Below are positions 9,916 to 22,690 of a stretch of DNA of 64,000 bases, in pieces. The position numbers and the translations under genes are program-made. The stretch comes from Cercis canadensis (lineage: Eukaryota; Streptophyta; Magnoliopsida; Fabales; Fabaceae), in contig QAOA01000243.1 of the NCBI GenBank assembly GCA_003255065.1, forward strand, positions 1-64,000, written 5' to 3'. Under the pieces are notes generated by a model. The model was not told where the DNA came from, did no database searches, and worked only from the letters and a program-made list of their open reading frames with translations. Each line of letters begins with the position of its first letter. The stretch's first letter is position 1.

Positions 9916-11159
9916 TTCATTAAAAATAACCAAGTACATCGGGAAAAATCATCAACAAAGGTAACAAAGTATTGAAAATCCAAAGTTGAGTTGACACGAC
10001 TAGGACCCCATACATCAGAATGAACCAGTGAAAAAGGAGACTCGGCTGGTTTATTGACACAACTAGGAAAAGAACTACGAATATGTTTGCCTAACTGACA
10101 AGACTCACATTCTAAAGAAGAGACACTAGAGAGACTCGGCACCATCTTCTGTAGTTTCTGTAAGCTAGGATGTCCCAAACGACGATGAAAAAGTTTAGGT
10201 GAATCAGCAGCAATACAAGCCACAGGAGATGGTGGTGGAGCGAGGTAGTATAGCCCACAGGACTCATGTCCGACTCCAATCATCCTCCCAGTGTTCCGCT
10301 CCTGTACAATAACTGAATGAGCAACAAAGGTAACAGAATAAGGGAGGGTTTGAGTTAATTTGCTAACAGAAATCAAATTAAAAGGACACCCAGGCACAAA
10401 GAGAACATAATTTAAAGATAGGGAGGGCAAGGGTGTGGCCTGACCAATGCCTCTGACTGTAGTGTGTGAGCCATCAGCTAAGGTAACAGTGGATAATGAA
10501 TTAGAATAAGTGATATGAGAAAATAAATTCTTGTTACCAGATAAGTGATCAGAAACACCAGAATCAAGAACCTAAGGTCCAAGAGAGGAGAACTGAGAAA
10601 TGCATGCAATAAGATTACCAAGCTGAGCAATAGAGGCAATGGAGGTGGACCGCTGGTTGTCTTGGAATTTGAGGAACTCATTGTAATCAGCAGCAGAGAC
10701 GGATACAGTGCCAGAGGAGGAACCATACTGTGCAACATTAACAACCTTAGAAGGTCGACTATGAAGGAGAAAACAGCGATCCACTGTATGGCCAATTTTA
10801 TTGCAGTGAGTACATCGGGGGCGATCTCTATTTCGAGCTCGCTGATCACCACGGCTGCCCTTACCATTTTCTCGATGGTTCACTTGAGAGGCTAGAATAG
10901 TAGAATTAGCGGAGGTAATCGAAACAGAGGTACCTGTAGGTGCTGAAATACAGATTAACTGCTCAAATATCGTATCCATAGTAAGAACCCCAAGGTTGGC
11001 CAGAATTTGATTACGGACTGAATCCAATTCAGAAGACAGACCAGCAAGTGCAAGGACCATAAAGAATTTGCCATGATGTGGATCATTGGCAATCAAGAAT
11101 GGACTAAAATCAGAATCAGTTAAGGCTTGGATTGGTTGTTTTCCCTGAAACTTTACCAC
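9816..11159 (-). pseudogene. Copia element E: gag, zinc knuckle, protease and integrase N-terminal half
   Basis: Read leftwards: the last part of capsid (SELDSVRNQILANLG), knuckle CTHCNKIGHTVDRC (about 10780-10820), protease with V-L-D-S-G-V-S-D-H-L near 10550, the region before integrase (FNLISVSKLT, GLYYLAPP), and integrase with HRRLGHPS, ESCQLGKH and HSDVWGPSR. One stop replaces the Trp normally before the protease L-D-S-G (TGG to TAG near 10573). The capsid N-terminus, primer-binding site and 5' LTR are missing; the sequence stops at 11159 against Athila-like DNA. Confidence 0.85.
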
Positions 11160-11335
11160 TTACAATTAATTTTTGTCAAACACTTGAACAAACAAAACCC
11201 CATGTTGATATGGTTCTTAATATGATTCACTAAATAGAACAATCCTTAGGTTCAACTTAGGGCTGCCTTATGCTACAAGTAGCTTAGGTAACCGACTTTA
11301 AACTTTAACTAATTTGAGGAGCCTCGGCAGCTTAT
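11160..11335. other. Junction sequence between copia E and Athila-like G
   Basis: There is no open frame. It looks like degraded Athila internal sequence on the minus strand (the RNase H of G loses similarity near 11335), but I cannot place it firmly. Confidence 0.3.
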
Positions 11336-14300
11336 CAATAATATATCGCATGCAATAACTTATTTTTTCTCTGCCCCAATACAAAACCTATAGCTATATC
11401 ACTAGCATCACACATGAGTTCGAAAGGTAAGTTCTAATCAGGTGGGATCACAACAGGGGCAGTGATCAACTTTTGCTTCAATGTATTAAAGGCTAGCAGA
11501 CATTTATTATTGAAAACAAAAGTTTCATCTTTAACAAAGAGGTTACACAGGGGTTTAGCAATTTTTGAAAAATCTTCGATGAATCTTCTATAAAAATCAG
11601 TATGTCCCAAAATGCTATGCACCCCTTTGACATTAGTAGGAGAGGGTAATTTTTCAATCACCTTTATTTTAGCCCTATCTACCTCTATCCCCTTAGCAAA
11701 AATTTTATGTCCTAAAACAATTCCTTCTCTCACCATAAAGTGGCACTTTTCCTAATTTAAAACCAAATTAGTTTCTTGACATCTCTTTAACACTAAGGAC
11801 ATATTATGTAAGCATATATCAAAAAAAGAGTCAAAAACAGAAAAGTCATCCATAAAAATCTCTATAAATTTTTCATTCATGTTAGAGAATATGGAAAGCA
11901 TACGCCTTTGAAAAGTGGCCGGCGCATTGCACAATCCGAATGACATCCTTCTGTATGCATAAACTCCATAGGGGCAAGTGAACGCGGTCTTTTCTTAATC
12001 CTCCGGAGCTATGGCAATCTGGTTGTAACCCGAATAACCATCCAGAAAACAGTAATGCTCATTACTAGCTAGGCGTTTCAGCATTTGATCTATAAATGGG
12101 AGAGGAAAGTGGTCCTTTCTCGTGGCATCATTGAGTTTTTTGTAGTCAATGCACACGCGCCATCCCGTGACCATTCTAGTGGGAATTAATTTATTTTTTT
12201 CATTCATCACCACTATTGTTCCTCCTTTCTTTGGCACTACCTAAACTGGGCTCACCCATGAGCTATCCGAGATGGGATAAATAACACCGACATCTAAAAG
12301 TTTTACCACTTCCTTTCGTACTACTTCCTTCATGATCGAATTCAATTTCCTTTGGGGTTGTACGACTGCTTTATGGTTCTCTTCTATGAGGATCTTGTGC
12401 ATACAAAAAGAAGAATTGATGCCTTTTAAATCAGCAATTGACCATCCAATGACATTCTTATGCTCCCTCAATACCCGTAACAGTTTCTCCTCTTCAACCT
12501 TAGTTAATTCAAAATTAATTAATCACGGGAGAGGAATTGTAATCACCAAGGAAGACATACTTCAAAGTCATAGGTATAGGCTTGAGCTCAAGTTTCGGAG
12601 ACTGCTCTTTATGCACATTCTTTTGCAAGTCTTCTATTTTTGGTGGTGAGAAAATCGAATATGATAGCAGAATATCCAATAATGTTACATGTTCTGCGCA
12701 TGCTGAATCTCTTGCAAAATCAGACATGGTTACCGCATCCACCAAGACTCTTTCAAGAGGACAGATTCTCCCTGAAAGTGCTAGTAATGATAGAGTCCAA
12801 AATGTCCAGGCGGAAACACTTTTTTTTTTTTCCATAGGGTGTTGCATTGCATTGAACACATTAAATATCACCTTCTCATCTTGAACTTTCAGAGTCAAAG
12901 CCCCATCAGCTACATTAATCAATGCTCTTCCAGTAGCTAGAAATGGCCGCCCCAAAATAAGTGGAATCTCTCCATCTTCCTCCATATCTAGAACAACAAA
13001 ATCCACCGGAAAGATAAATTTGTCAACCTTAACCAAGATATCTTCTACTAGATCGTAGGGATGTTTGATTGACCGGTCGGCAAGTTGAAGAGTAATCATG
13101 GTAGCTTTTGCTTGACCTATTCCCAGCTTCTTAAAGATGGACAAAGGAATGAGACTTACACTTGCTCCCAGATCACATAACGCATTCCTAAAGGTAATGT
13201 CTCCAATGGTGCATGAAATGGAGAAACTTCCAGGATCTTTGAGCTTTGGAGGCAATTTTCTTTGTAGAATAGCATTGCATTCTTCAGTCAACATTACTGT
13301 CTCAACATCTCTAATTTTTCTTTTCTTGGTCAAAAGATCCTTCATAAACTTTACATAGGATGACATTTGTTCAAGTGCTTCAGCAAAAGGTATGTTAATT
13401 TGTAATTTCTTAAACACCTCTAAGAACTTGTTGAATTGCTTCTTATCTTGTTGCTTCTTAAGCCTTTGAGGAAAAGGCACCTTGACAGGAGGTATTGAAA
13501 CACATGGTTTGGTTAATTTCTCGCCGTCTTCTCTATTTCTTGCCTCTGTGGGACGGTTGGATGCTGGGTCCCCATTTGTCCTTGTTGCCTTACCATCTTC
13601 CTCTTCTGGTGTTTCTTTTCTTAGGATGGGCTCAATCACTTTTCCACTCCTTGTAGTTATGTCCTTCACATGCTTCTTAGGATTTAGAATAGTATCACTG
13701 GGTAAAGAGCCTTGAGCCCTGTCTGCCAATTGTCTTGCTATCTGTCCCACCTGAGTTTCTAACTTCCGAATTGATGCATCTTGATTTCTGAACCTACTCT
13801 TGGTTTCCTCCATAAATGTTGTAATTTTCTGAATGAAAGCTGAGGTTTGGGTTGTTAATTTCTCTAGTGCACTCTTTAAGGAAGGACTCTTCTCATTGGG
13901 TTGGGTTTATGAAGCAGGACCTTGAGTTGGCTATTGTGGTGACTGATATGCATAACTGGGTCTGTGGGAAGCCCCTTGATTTCCTTGATTACCCCATGAA
14001 AAATTTGGGTGATTCTGCCACCCCAGATTATAAGTGGAAGCGTAAGGACTGTTCTGAGGTCTTAGAGGGTTACCTATATAGTTCACTTGTTCTTGAGAAA
14101 CTGAAGGACCAAACATGTTGCTCGGGCACTCTCCATTAACATGGTTCCCTGTACAGAAATCACACACTGGTGGAGAAAAGTTGACTACATTCACATTGAC
14201 GGTCTCAAACTTCTTGGACAACTCAGCCACCTCTTGTGTTAATAACTTGTTCTGAGCTAACAGTGCATCTAGTGCCCCTACTTCCATCACACCTCTCTTG

Positions 14301-14940
14301 ACTATGGATCTCTCTCCTTGACTTTGGTAGTCATTGCAAGCCATCCTCTTAAACAATTCCTAAGCTTGTTCTAGAGTTTTATAATTCACAGCTCCACCAT
14401 CCACATTTGTTTTCGTGTGAGGAAGCATCCCGTTGTAAAAACTCTGAACTTGGATCCAGAAATCGAAAGAATGATGTGGGCATCTCCTCAGTATATCATT
14501 ATACCACTCCCAAGCTTCACTCAAAGATTCTCCATCTTGTTGATGGAAAGAAGTAATCTTAGTCTTCAACCTAGCTGATTTGGAAGGAGGGAAATACCGA
14601 GTGAGAAATTTATTCACCAAGTCCGACCAAGTAGTAATGTTGCCCCTTGGTTGAGAATCCAACCAACTTTTTTCCTTATCTCTCACAGAAAATGTGAAGA
14701 GTCTGAGTCAAATCGCATCATCACTGACCCCATTGAACTTCACCGTGTCACAAATCTGCATAAAGTTTGCTATATGTCCATTGGATGCACTTCCACTGAA
14801 CTGATTGTGTTGTACTAGTTGAAGCAAAGCTGGTTTAAATTCGAAATTAATAGCTTGGATAGGTGGTCTTGTTATACTCGCTCCACATCCTGCAGCTGTT
14901 GAGATTGAATACTCCATGAGCATTCGAGGTGGAGGGTTTT
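11336..14940 (-). pseudogene. Athila-like Ty3/gypsy element G: gag, protease, reverse transcriptase, start of RNase H
   Basis: Read leftwards. Gag (13930-14923): FEFKPALLQLVQHNQFSG, WSDLVNKFLTRYFPP and a CX2CX4HX4C-like knuckle (CDFCTGNHVNGEC). A long linker and the retroviral-type protease (12515-13813, CDLGASVSLIPLSI and ILGRPFLATG). Reverse transcriptase (11434-12240): CIDYKKLNDATRKDHFPLPF, DGYSGYNQIAI, SFGLCNAPATFQR, catalytic F-M-D-D at 11845-11856. The start of RNase H (FELMCDASD) follows, after which the element is lost. At least six stops or frame breaks are present, including a TGA for the Arg codon after SDDAI (near 14710) that element K shares. The 5' UTR is 14940-15250 and the LTR 15274-17274. 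Confidence 0.88.
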
Positions 14941-15267
14941 ATGTAGCTCCGCTGTTATTATTCAGCACCGGAGGATTTTGGTTTTGTTCTACCATAATTA
15001 TTGGTTGTGCTTGTCTTGCTCCTCTAGCTTGCTTGCAAAGTCTTCGAGTTGTTCTCTCAATCTCAGGATCAAAAGCTAATGCATTGGAATCAAGAGTACC
15101 TCGCATACACCAAGGTTAAAATAGGATCAGCAGTTGAGAGAAACAAGTCAACAATAGATAAAATATTTGAACCAGATTTACTAACAAGAAATTTAAAATC
15201 CAAATTACGACCTTATTGGTTACTTTTCATATTGCTTAAACACCGTTAATCCTCGGCAACGGTGCCA
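14941..15267 (-). other. 5' untranslated leader and primer-binding site of element G
   Basis: The minus strand at 15251-15267 reads TGGCACCGTTGCCGAGG, the Athila-type primer-binding site (tRNA-Asp type as I recall), six bases from the LTR end. The leader from there to gag has no convincing gene. Confidence 0.75.
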
Positions 15268-15273
15268 AAAACT

Positions 15274-17274
15274 TGATTGACTTTTTCTGGCAAGTGTACC
15301 GAGTCACACAAGTAGTAATAGATGAGTAGAGTATCGTCCTCAGGGATTAACGCAAGCAACTACCAATTTCTCCAATACTAGTTCTATTTGGAAGCATAAA
15401 CACTTTGGATTGAAGGCAGCCTAAAAATGACTACTGTAATTAAATAAGTAACAAAACTCAAATGATTACGTAAACAACTTAAATAGCACTTTAACTGTGA
15501 GATTGATGATAAGAATGAGAAGGTTAGGGATTGATTTCATTCACTTGCAAATTTGGTTACTTCATAGACAAAGTAACCTTTGGATCAGTACTTAACTAGT
15601 TATTCCAGTTACAATTCCCTTTGTTGTTGGCTATTTTCCCTAATGTGATTGAACCCAATTCCTCGGTGAAACAATCCTCCCTATCCCAGTTAATTGCCCA
15701 ATTCCTTGTTACAATTCACTTGTCTAGGTGATTAAGTTCTAGGAAATTAATTCTAGACCACATAAACGGAATTATCTATTCCTAGATTAACTCAATTCAT
15801 GACAGAATTCACATAAGCATATTCGTATCTTACTATTCATAGCATCAAAATGAATCTTTAACCTATTCAAATGGAGGCCAGTCATTCAAGCGCTTTAATA
15901 ACAGTAAATTCCATTCAACAATAAGAATGATACTAAAATAAATTCATTCAGTCTTGAAACCTCATCACAAACGAATTACATCAAACCCATAACACTAAGA
16001 GTTTAGCTACTCATGACCCAAGTCAATAACATTAAACAAATAAGATTCAACATAGGATGAGAAGAAGAAAAACTAGATGGAAAGGAGTCCCAATTGTTCC
16101 TTCTCGTGNGACAAAGTAACCTTTGGATCAGTACTGAACTAGTTATTCCAGTTACAATTTCCTTTGTTGTTGGCTACTTTCCCTAATGTGATTGAACCCA
16201 ATTCCTCGGTGAAACAATCCTCCCTATCCCAGTTAATTGCCCAATTCCTTGTTACAATTCACTTGTCTAGGTGATTAAGCTCTAGGAAATTAATTCTAGA
16301 CCACATAAACGGAATTATCTATTCCTAGATTAACTCAATTCATGACATAATTCACATAAGCATATTCGTATCTTACTATTCATAGCATCAAAATGAATCT
16401 TTAACCTATTCAAATGGCGAACAGTCATTCAAGCACTTTAATAACAGTAAATTCCATTCAACAATAAGAATGATACTAAAATAAATTCATTCAGTCTTGA
16501 AACCTCATCACAAACGAATTACATCAAACCCATAACACTAAGAGTTTAGCTACTCATGACCCAAGTCAATAACATTAAACAAATAAGATTCAACATAGGA
16601 TGAGAAGAAGAAAAACTAGATGGAGAGGAGTCCCAATTGTTCCTTCTCGTGCTCTAGCTCCTCTCCTCCTTTTCTTCCTAAGTATGGCCTCTCCAATCCC
16701 ATGCATCATATTCCTATTTATACTTATGTGGAATTAGGTCTTCTCATCAGAAATAGCTCGAACACGGCTCCGACACGGCCATGTTCTATTTATGGAATTG
16801 GGTGTGTCACTTAAGGTGCTTTTTTAGTCATTGAACATGGGATTAGACACGGCCGTGTTCTTCTCTGGTCTTAGCCCGTGTTCCTTAGACATGGTCCGTG
16901 TGTCTCCTTGCTCTGGGCGTGTTGTCCATTTGTCCACTCTGCCTTCTTAACACGGCTTCGCACATGGCCGTGTCAAATTTTGTCTTGGTTGTGTCTGTTA
17001 ATACGCTTGAGTAGTAGCTTCTGGGAGGTAGACACGGGGGTAACACGGCTGTGTGCATGCTTGTGTCCTCATGAAAACTTCTTATGAGACTGGTTTCCTT
17101 GCCATGTGTTTCACGGATTGCTTCTAAATTCTTCCTTTTTCTTGATTAAACATCTTGGCACCTGACAACACCAATTCATGGATTAAATACCATGTTTAAT
17201 AAGGATTTGCTCACAATGTAGGTAGGAAATGAATATTAAAACATGGTTTTTATAGTCCTAAAAGACAGATATCA
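15274..17274 (-). repeat. 5' LTR of Athila-like element G
   Basis: On the minus strand it begins TGATATCTGTCTTTTAGG and ends GTCAATCA, then AGTTTT and the primer-binding site. The same six-base spacing is seen in element K. The span is 2001 bp, of which about 543 bp is an N-join duplicate, so the true length is near 1.46 kb. At 16750-17060 it carries repeated GC-rich words (acacggcc, gccgtgtc). The outer end abuts Tat element I sequence. The outer boundary is inferred from the TG...CA pattern. Confidence 0.7.
15567..16651. repeat. Direct duplicate flanking the N at 16109 (probable assembly artefact)
   Basis: 15567-16108 and 16110-16651 are 542-bp near-identical copies separated only by the N. 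They inflate the LTR of G. Confidence 0.88.
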
Positions 17275-17279
17275 GCTAA

Positions 17280-18799
17280 CCTGTGTTCAATCTCTAGACT
17301 GTCAAAGAAGTCCCTCCCAAAGAGGCCCACCCTGAGAAAGTATGAGACACTCTCCAATACCTTTTACAAGAAATCTAATCTTTGAAATAAGAAAGAATAG
17401 CGGATAAGGCAGAGATTGCCAAGTATAAATGAAGGGAGACCGTACGCGAGGTTAAATCCTCGGGATACTTGCCACTCTACTAGCCATCCACTCAGGTCAC
17501 CTACAACGAGTCACAGTTTACAAAAGATCTACCAACCTATCTTTTGAGCAGCTTTGACGTCTCCTTACACGCTCGTAAGGGAAAAACCTCCTAGATTTTT
17601 AGCTCTTCCAAGTTTTCCCCACCCAGATCGGAAAGGCCGAAAAGGGTGGGGCGACACCTTTTCACCCAACTCATCCTCGATTAGCACCTTTCAACTAACT
17701 TCATGCTGCCTCAACTCGAACCATTTGGCGGATCGTCTAACCCTCAGGAGCACCTGGAAAATTATAATTCCATCATGCTCCTAAGTGATACCGACGATGA
17801 GCTCATGTGTCGAGCCTTCCCCACTACCATGCCCAGGGTAGCCTTCGAGTGGTTTTCAAACCTTCCCTTAAATAACATTTCTAGCTTTGATCAATTGTTT
17901 GAGCTTCTTCAAGCTAGTTTCTCCATGAGCATGACATACCAAAAATCCTCTGCCGTTCTAGCTACCCTTAAGTAGGAGGAGATTGAATCCTTGAAAGACT
18001 ACATGAATAAATATACTCGACTCTTTTTATAGGTTTGAGGCCTGACGGATTCAGTAGTAATACATGCCATCCAGGCAAGTCTCTGACCTAGGCTTCTGCA
18101 TGAAAACCTCACCCTTGATCCACCGCTTAACCCATCCGCGAGCTCCTAACTAGGACCTCCAAACATATCAATCTCAAAGAGATCTTAGGGCAAACGGAGA
18201 AAAGCAAACCTAAGGATAGAAAACCCCAAGAGGATCGAAAGGGGGAGAGAAGGGAAAAATCTCCAATCTGACCTAGGTACGAAACTTACACCCCCTAAAA
18301 TCAATCCAGAGTGCGGGTGCTAGTAGTGATCTGTCAAACGAAGCTTCCTTAGCTCCCTCAGCGAAAGGGGGATGTGGGCTCGGACAAGGAAAGGTACTGC
18401 GCTTTCCACCAAGGAAGATGCAGGGTTATCTGTAGAGATTCCATGCAAAAAGTCATTCCCCAGCTCCGCGACCTTAGAACAGAGAAAATCAACAACGCAG
18501 GTCTCCCCTGAGAAACCTTCCCGACCAAAATCATTATTGAAGCCGATCACTAATTTGGCGCCAGCCACACCAGCAAGAAGACCCTAGGCGTAAAGCCGCA
18601 GGGACCATACATACAATAGCCAGCAATTTCGCAGGGGGAGGAACCTCTAGGTCTTCTTGAAAAAGTCATGAACGAGCTGCAAAGAGACTTAAGAAAGAAG
18701 TCCTCCATACTACTATATTAGTTCACGAGCACCAGTGCACCACGGTCATATCCTTCTAGGATAATGACTATGGAATCATTGACATGATGACCTTATGGT
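17280..18799 (+). pseudogene. Tat-lineage Ty3/gypsy element I: gag part, left of the insertion
   Basis: The clear capsid block is 17703-17975 (LPQLEPFGGSSNPQEHLENY, DELMCRAFPTTMP, FEWFSNLPLNNISSFDQL), the Retrotrans_gag fold of Tat elements. It then runs through many stops to the end of gag (SNFAGGGTSRSS near 18625 and a typical pre-protease linker). The sequence is interrupted at 18799 inside the protease linker by element H and resumes at 29314. No 5' LTR is visible; the left flank is the LTR of G. Confidence 0.82.
18795..18799. repeat. Target-site duplication, left copy, of element H
   Basis: ATGGT at 18795-18799 is repeated exactly at 29314-29318, directly outside the two LTR ends. Joining the flanks restores the Tat protease reading frame. 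Confidence 0.92.
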
Positions 18800-20964
18800 T
18801 GTCATAACGTACTTGGAGGTCGCTATAACGCGGATGACTTAAATAAAAGAGATTTAGTTTTCAAAATGAAAACTCTAGAGTCGCCACCAACCATATTAAA
18901 AATCTGGGGAACAATTGGAAAACCCCTTTTAATTTCTAAAAAAATATGTCTGCGAACCAGAGAGGGTTCGAGAGTCTAATTGTTTATAGGGAAGGTGTTA
19001 GGCACCCTATAACACCCGTCTAAACGACGGTTACCTAAAATTAATTGTGCAAATTAAATCATGGCCTAATTGTATTTATTTTATCCTTAAAAGAAAAATC
19101 GGTGATTATTTAAAACAAGACTTGATTCGTCACCCTCGAATGCCTACGTACCCTAATTAGGGATCAAAGTCTGTGTAGTACGCAATGATTCAAAAGAAAT
19201 TTTTATTTATTATTATTTTTTTTATCTTTTCAAAAAATGAAATTAAAAGAGATTCAAAATTTTCAAATTAAAATTGTTCTATGAATGAAACTAATCGCGT
19301 CCTAATCCTTCCATTTTGTTCCCACGCTTCTCGGTTCCCAAAGCGACACTTATCCTTACCTCAGACAGATAGGAGAGCCACCCCTATGGGGGTAAGTCGC
19401 TCTTATCCCTCCCTTGACAAGTAAGGGGCCTATGGATGCTATTCGCACAGAATTAACTAAATAAATGTAAAATGCATGATATGTAAGCCCATTTTGTGGG
19501 TCTGGTTTAGTCTAGAATAGGAACCAGCTCGACAAATCAGAGGACATAAACCAGTCCATTTCATGGGCCTGGTCCAGTCCATACAAAACATAGCTTAGCA
19601 CATCAAGAACAACAGACTAAATAGAACCTCAGCCAATCGACAAAAAAATACAAAATTATGAATATTTTTCAAATTGAAGATATACCTCTTATGGTTCCAA
19701 AAAGACAAGAAACATCTAAATCGGAGCTCTATAGCTCCCGAAAGATTTAAAAGACTATATGCTGTCATAGAAAATCAACTAGCTAACAATACAGAAAACA
19801 TCAAACTTTAAATGTAAACAGAGAACAAAGTAGATGAAAAAAAAATCTGAAAATGATATATATTTAAGCCACATATCTTATGATTCTAATGAGACAAACA
19901 TCACCTAATTTGAAGCTATATAACTCGAGAAAGAAATAAAAGATTGCACACTGTCAGAGAAAACCAACAGGCTTGACAGGACAGAGAAACAGCCAATTTT
20001 AAATCAAAACTGAGAGCAGAGGAGACATGAAAAAAGTATGAAACTAATATATATTAAAATCACACATCTTATAGTTCTAATGAGACCAACATCTTTTAAT
20101 TTGGAGCCGTATATCTCCAGAAAGAAATAAAAGATTGCATACTGTCGGAGAAAATCGACAGTCTTGACAGGACAGAGAAACAGCCAAATTTAAATCAAAT
20201 CTGAGAGCATGGGGAACATGAAAAAAATATGAAAATAATATATATTGAAACTACACATCTTGCGGTTCTAATGAGATCAACATCACTTAATTTGGAGCTG
20301 TATATCTCTAGAAAGAAATAAAAGATTACATACTATCGGAGAAAACCAACAGGCTTGACAGGGCAGAAAAACGGCCAACCTTAAATCAAAACTGGGAGCA
20401 TAGGAGACATGAAAAAAATCTGAAACTAATATGTATTAAAACCACACCTCTTACGGTTCTAATGAGACCAAAATCAATTAATTTGGAGCCCTGAAGCTTT
20501 GTCTAGAAAAATAAAACCAACTACTGCCTGAGCTGCCTAAAAGCTGCGAAAATGAAGATATCTCACCTTGGTTCTCTTTCTCTTTTGCCCTATCTTCTTC
20601 CTTGTTTTGGTTCTGTTCTCTCTATTGCTCTTTTTTCTGTGTGTTGCTGTTGGTCTATGTTTCAGCCCTTGCATCTTGCTTTTATACTGCTCACCTTGCA
20701 CCTAAGTCCTTCACATCTCTCTCACTATTTGTGTTAACCCCCATCTCTTTCTCTCTTTAAAACACTTATCCTCTATCCCTTTTTTGGTGTTTCAATTGCA
20801 CACAATCTCTATCTCTCTCTTTTGTTTTCAACTTATTCATGTCTCTTATTTTTCATACATTCATATCTCTTTCTATGTCTATCTCTTCCTACACATTTAA
20901 TTATATCATATACATATGTATATATATATATAATTTATTATTTGGACGAAAATAGGTATCAACA
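18800..20964 (-). repeat. 3' LTR of element H
   Basis: It is about 2165 bp and homologous along its length to 27343-29313. It contains a 191-bp tandem repeat (unit starts near 19657, 19846, 20037, 20228, 20419), a CT-rich block (20560-20880) and a TATATA tract near 20920. It is one repeat unit longer than the other LTR. Confidence 0.9.
19657..20500. repeat. 191-bp tandem repeat inside the H LTR
   Basis: The phrase gaaactaatatatatt...acatctta recurs every 191 bp: four full units (the first diverged) and a partial. The other LTR has one unit fewer (starts near 28198, 28388, 28580, 28770). Confidence 0.85.
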
Positions 20965-21519
20965 GTTTGCCCCTCTTTACATGTTTCTTATTAGAATAAC
21001 GTGTGAAGCTTTCACTTATCACGTTCTTCGCATAGGGGACATGTAAAGATAAAAGACACGTATTTCGTCCAGTACTTAGAGCAGAGATTGGAATGTCAAA
21101 ACAAAATGACGTAAATTACAATGGCGAAAACATGATGACAAGAGAATGTAACATTAAGAAATGAGAATGACATGAAATCTTAATGGCACAACATGTAATA
21201 GCGGAAAATTAATGGTACAAAATGTAATGGCAGAAAANTGTCAATAGTTTGCCCCTCTTTACATGTTTCTTATTAGAATAACGTGTGCAGCTTTCACTTA
21301 TCACGTTCTTCGCATAGGGGACATGTAAAGATAAAAGACACGTATTTCGTCCAGTACTCAAAGCAGAGATTGGAATGTCAAAACAAAATGACGTAAATTA
21401 CAATGGCGAAAACATGATGACAAGAGAATGTAACATTAAGAAATGAGAATGACATGAAATCTTAATGGCACAACATGTAATAGCGGAAAATTAATGGTAC
21501 AAAATGTAATGGCAGAAAA
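20957..21519. repeat. Direct duplicate flanking the N at 21238 (probable assembly artefact)
   Basis: 20957-21237 and 21239-21519 are 281-bp near-identical copies meeting at the N. This shows the LTR end and purine tract of H twice (second copy near 21243-21255). Confidence 0.85.
20965..20984 (-). promoter_or_regulatory. Polypurine tract of element H
   Basis: The minus strand reads AAAGAGGGGCAAAC directly before the LTR start TGTTGATACC. It is the primer for plus-strand cDNA synthesis. Confidence 0.85.
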
Positions 21520-21950
21520 ATTAATGATATGAAATGTAATTACTAAGAATTCAATGACATAAGTATGTAATGACGAGAAAATTAATGACACAAAATATAA
21601 CGGCGAGAAAATTAATGGCAGAAAACATAATAGCTAAAAGGTTAATGACATGAAATGTAATGGTGAGAAAATTAATGGCACAAAAAGTAATGGCAGAGAA
21701 ATTAATGGCATAAAATGTAATAGCAAGAAAATTAATGGCATACAAATACAATGGTGAGAAAATTAATAGCAGAAAACATAATGGCTATAAAGTTAATGAC
21801 GTGAAATGTAATGACGAGAAAATTAATGGCACAAAATATAATGGCAGAGAATTAATGGCGTGAAATGTAATGGCAGAAAATATAATGGCTAGAAAATTAA
21901 TGGTGTAAAAATGTAATAACAAGAAAATTAATGGCATGAAATTTTAAAAA
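21090..21950. repeat. Short-period tandem array in element H
   Basis: A degenerate unit of about 31 bp with the words gaaaattaatggcac and aaaatgtaatggc is repeated more than twenty times. Part of the left end is doubled by the N-join. The sequence is very AT-rich and shows no open frame longer than chance. Confidence 0.85.
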
Positions 21951-22690
21951 CTCTGATGGACTGTCAGAGCTTGATCAAACTGTCAAGTAAATGCAATCTG
22001 AAAATCTCAACTGGACTGTCGAGTCGAAATTGAAATTGGAAGGAAATTTTAAAATTTCTGACGGACTATCAGACCTTGATTGAATTATCAAGTAAATGCC
22101 AGTGACAACCTCAATCGAATTGTTGAGTGATAAAACTCTGATGGAACAGTTAGACCTTGACCGAATTGTCAAGTAAATACAAATGAAAACCTCGATCGAA
22201 TTGTCGAGTGACAAAATAGAAATTGGAAGGAAATTTTAAAATTTCTGACGGATCGTCAGACCTTAACCAAACTGTCAAGTAAATGCGAATGAATGCCTCA
22301 ACTGGACTGTCGAGTAATAAAACTCTGATGGACAGTCAGACCTTGACCGAACTGTCAAGTAAATGCGAATGAAAACCTCAACTGGACTGTTGAGTGATAA
22401 AACTTTGACGGACAGTCAGACCTTGACTGAACTGTTAAGTAAATGCGAATGAAAAGCCTCGATTGAACTATCGAGTGACGAAATTGAAATTGGAAGGAAA
22501 TTTTAAAACTTATGACGGATCGTCAGACCTTGACCGAACTGTCAAGTAAATGCGAATGAAGACTTCAATTGGACTATCGAGTGATAAAACTGAGATTGAC
22601 GTGAAATTCTTTTTAAAAAGTTTGACAGATCATCAAACATTGACCGAACTGTCAAGTAAATGCAAAATAGAAATATCAACCAGAATGTTG
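21951..22690. repeat. Array of hyphenated palindromes in element H
   Basis: The unit is about 80 bp (some about 115 bp with an extra aattggaaggaaatttt insert). Each unit carries three dyads: CTGACGGATCGTCAG type, TTGACCGAACTGTCAA type and CTCGATCGAATTGTCGAG type. Where one arm has changed the other often has too: CTCAA...TTGAG versus CTCGA...TCGAG, TTGAC...GTCAA versus TTGAT...ATCAA. It lies in the 3' untranslated part of the element, between gag and the purine tract. Confidence 0.88.

Noticed and set aside
13852..14139. Plus-strand frame of 95 codons
   Set aside because: It is antisense to the gag of Athila-like G, which has recognisable motifs on the other strand.
20552..20737. Hydrophobic small protein with signal-peptide look
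   Set aside because: It comes from a CT-rich block of the H LTR and recurs in the other LTR (about 28913 onward); pyrimidine-rich DNA yields Leu/Ser/Phe-rich frames by chance.
21090..21950. Regular short repeats resembling a CRISPR array
   Set aside because: Plant nuclear context, degenerate AT-rich units without unique spacers or cas genes, and inside a retrotransposon.
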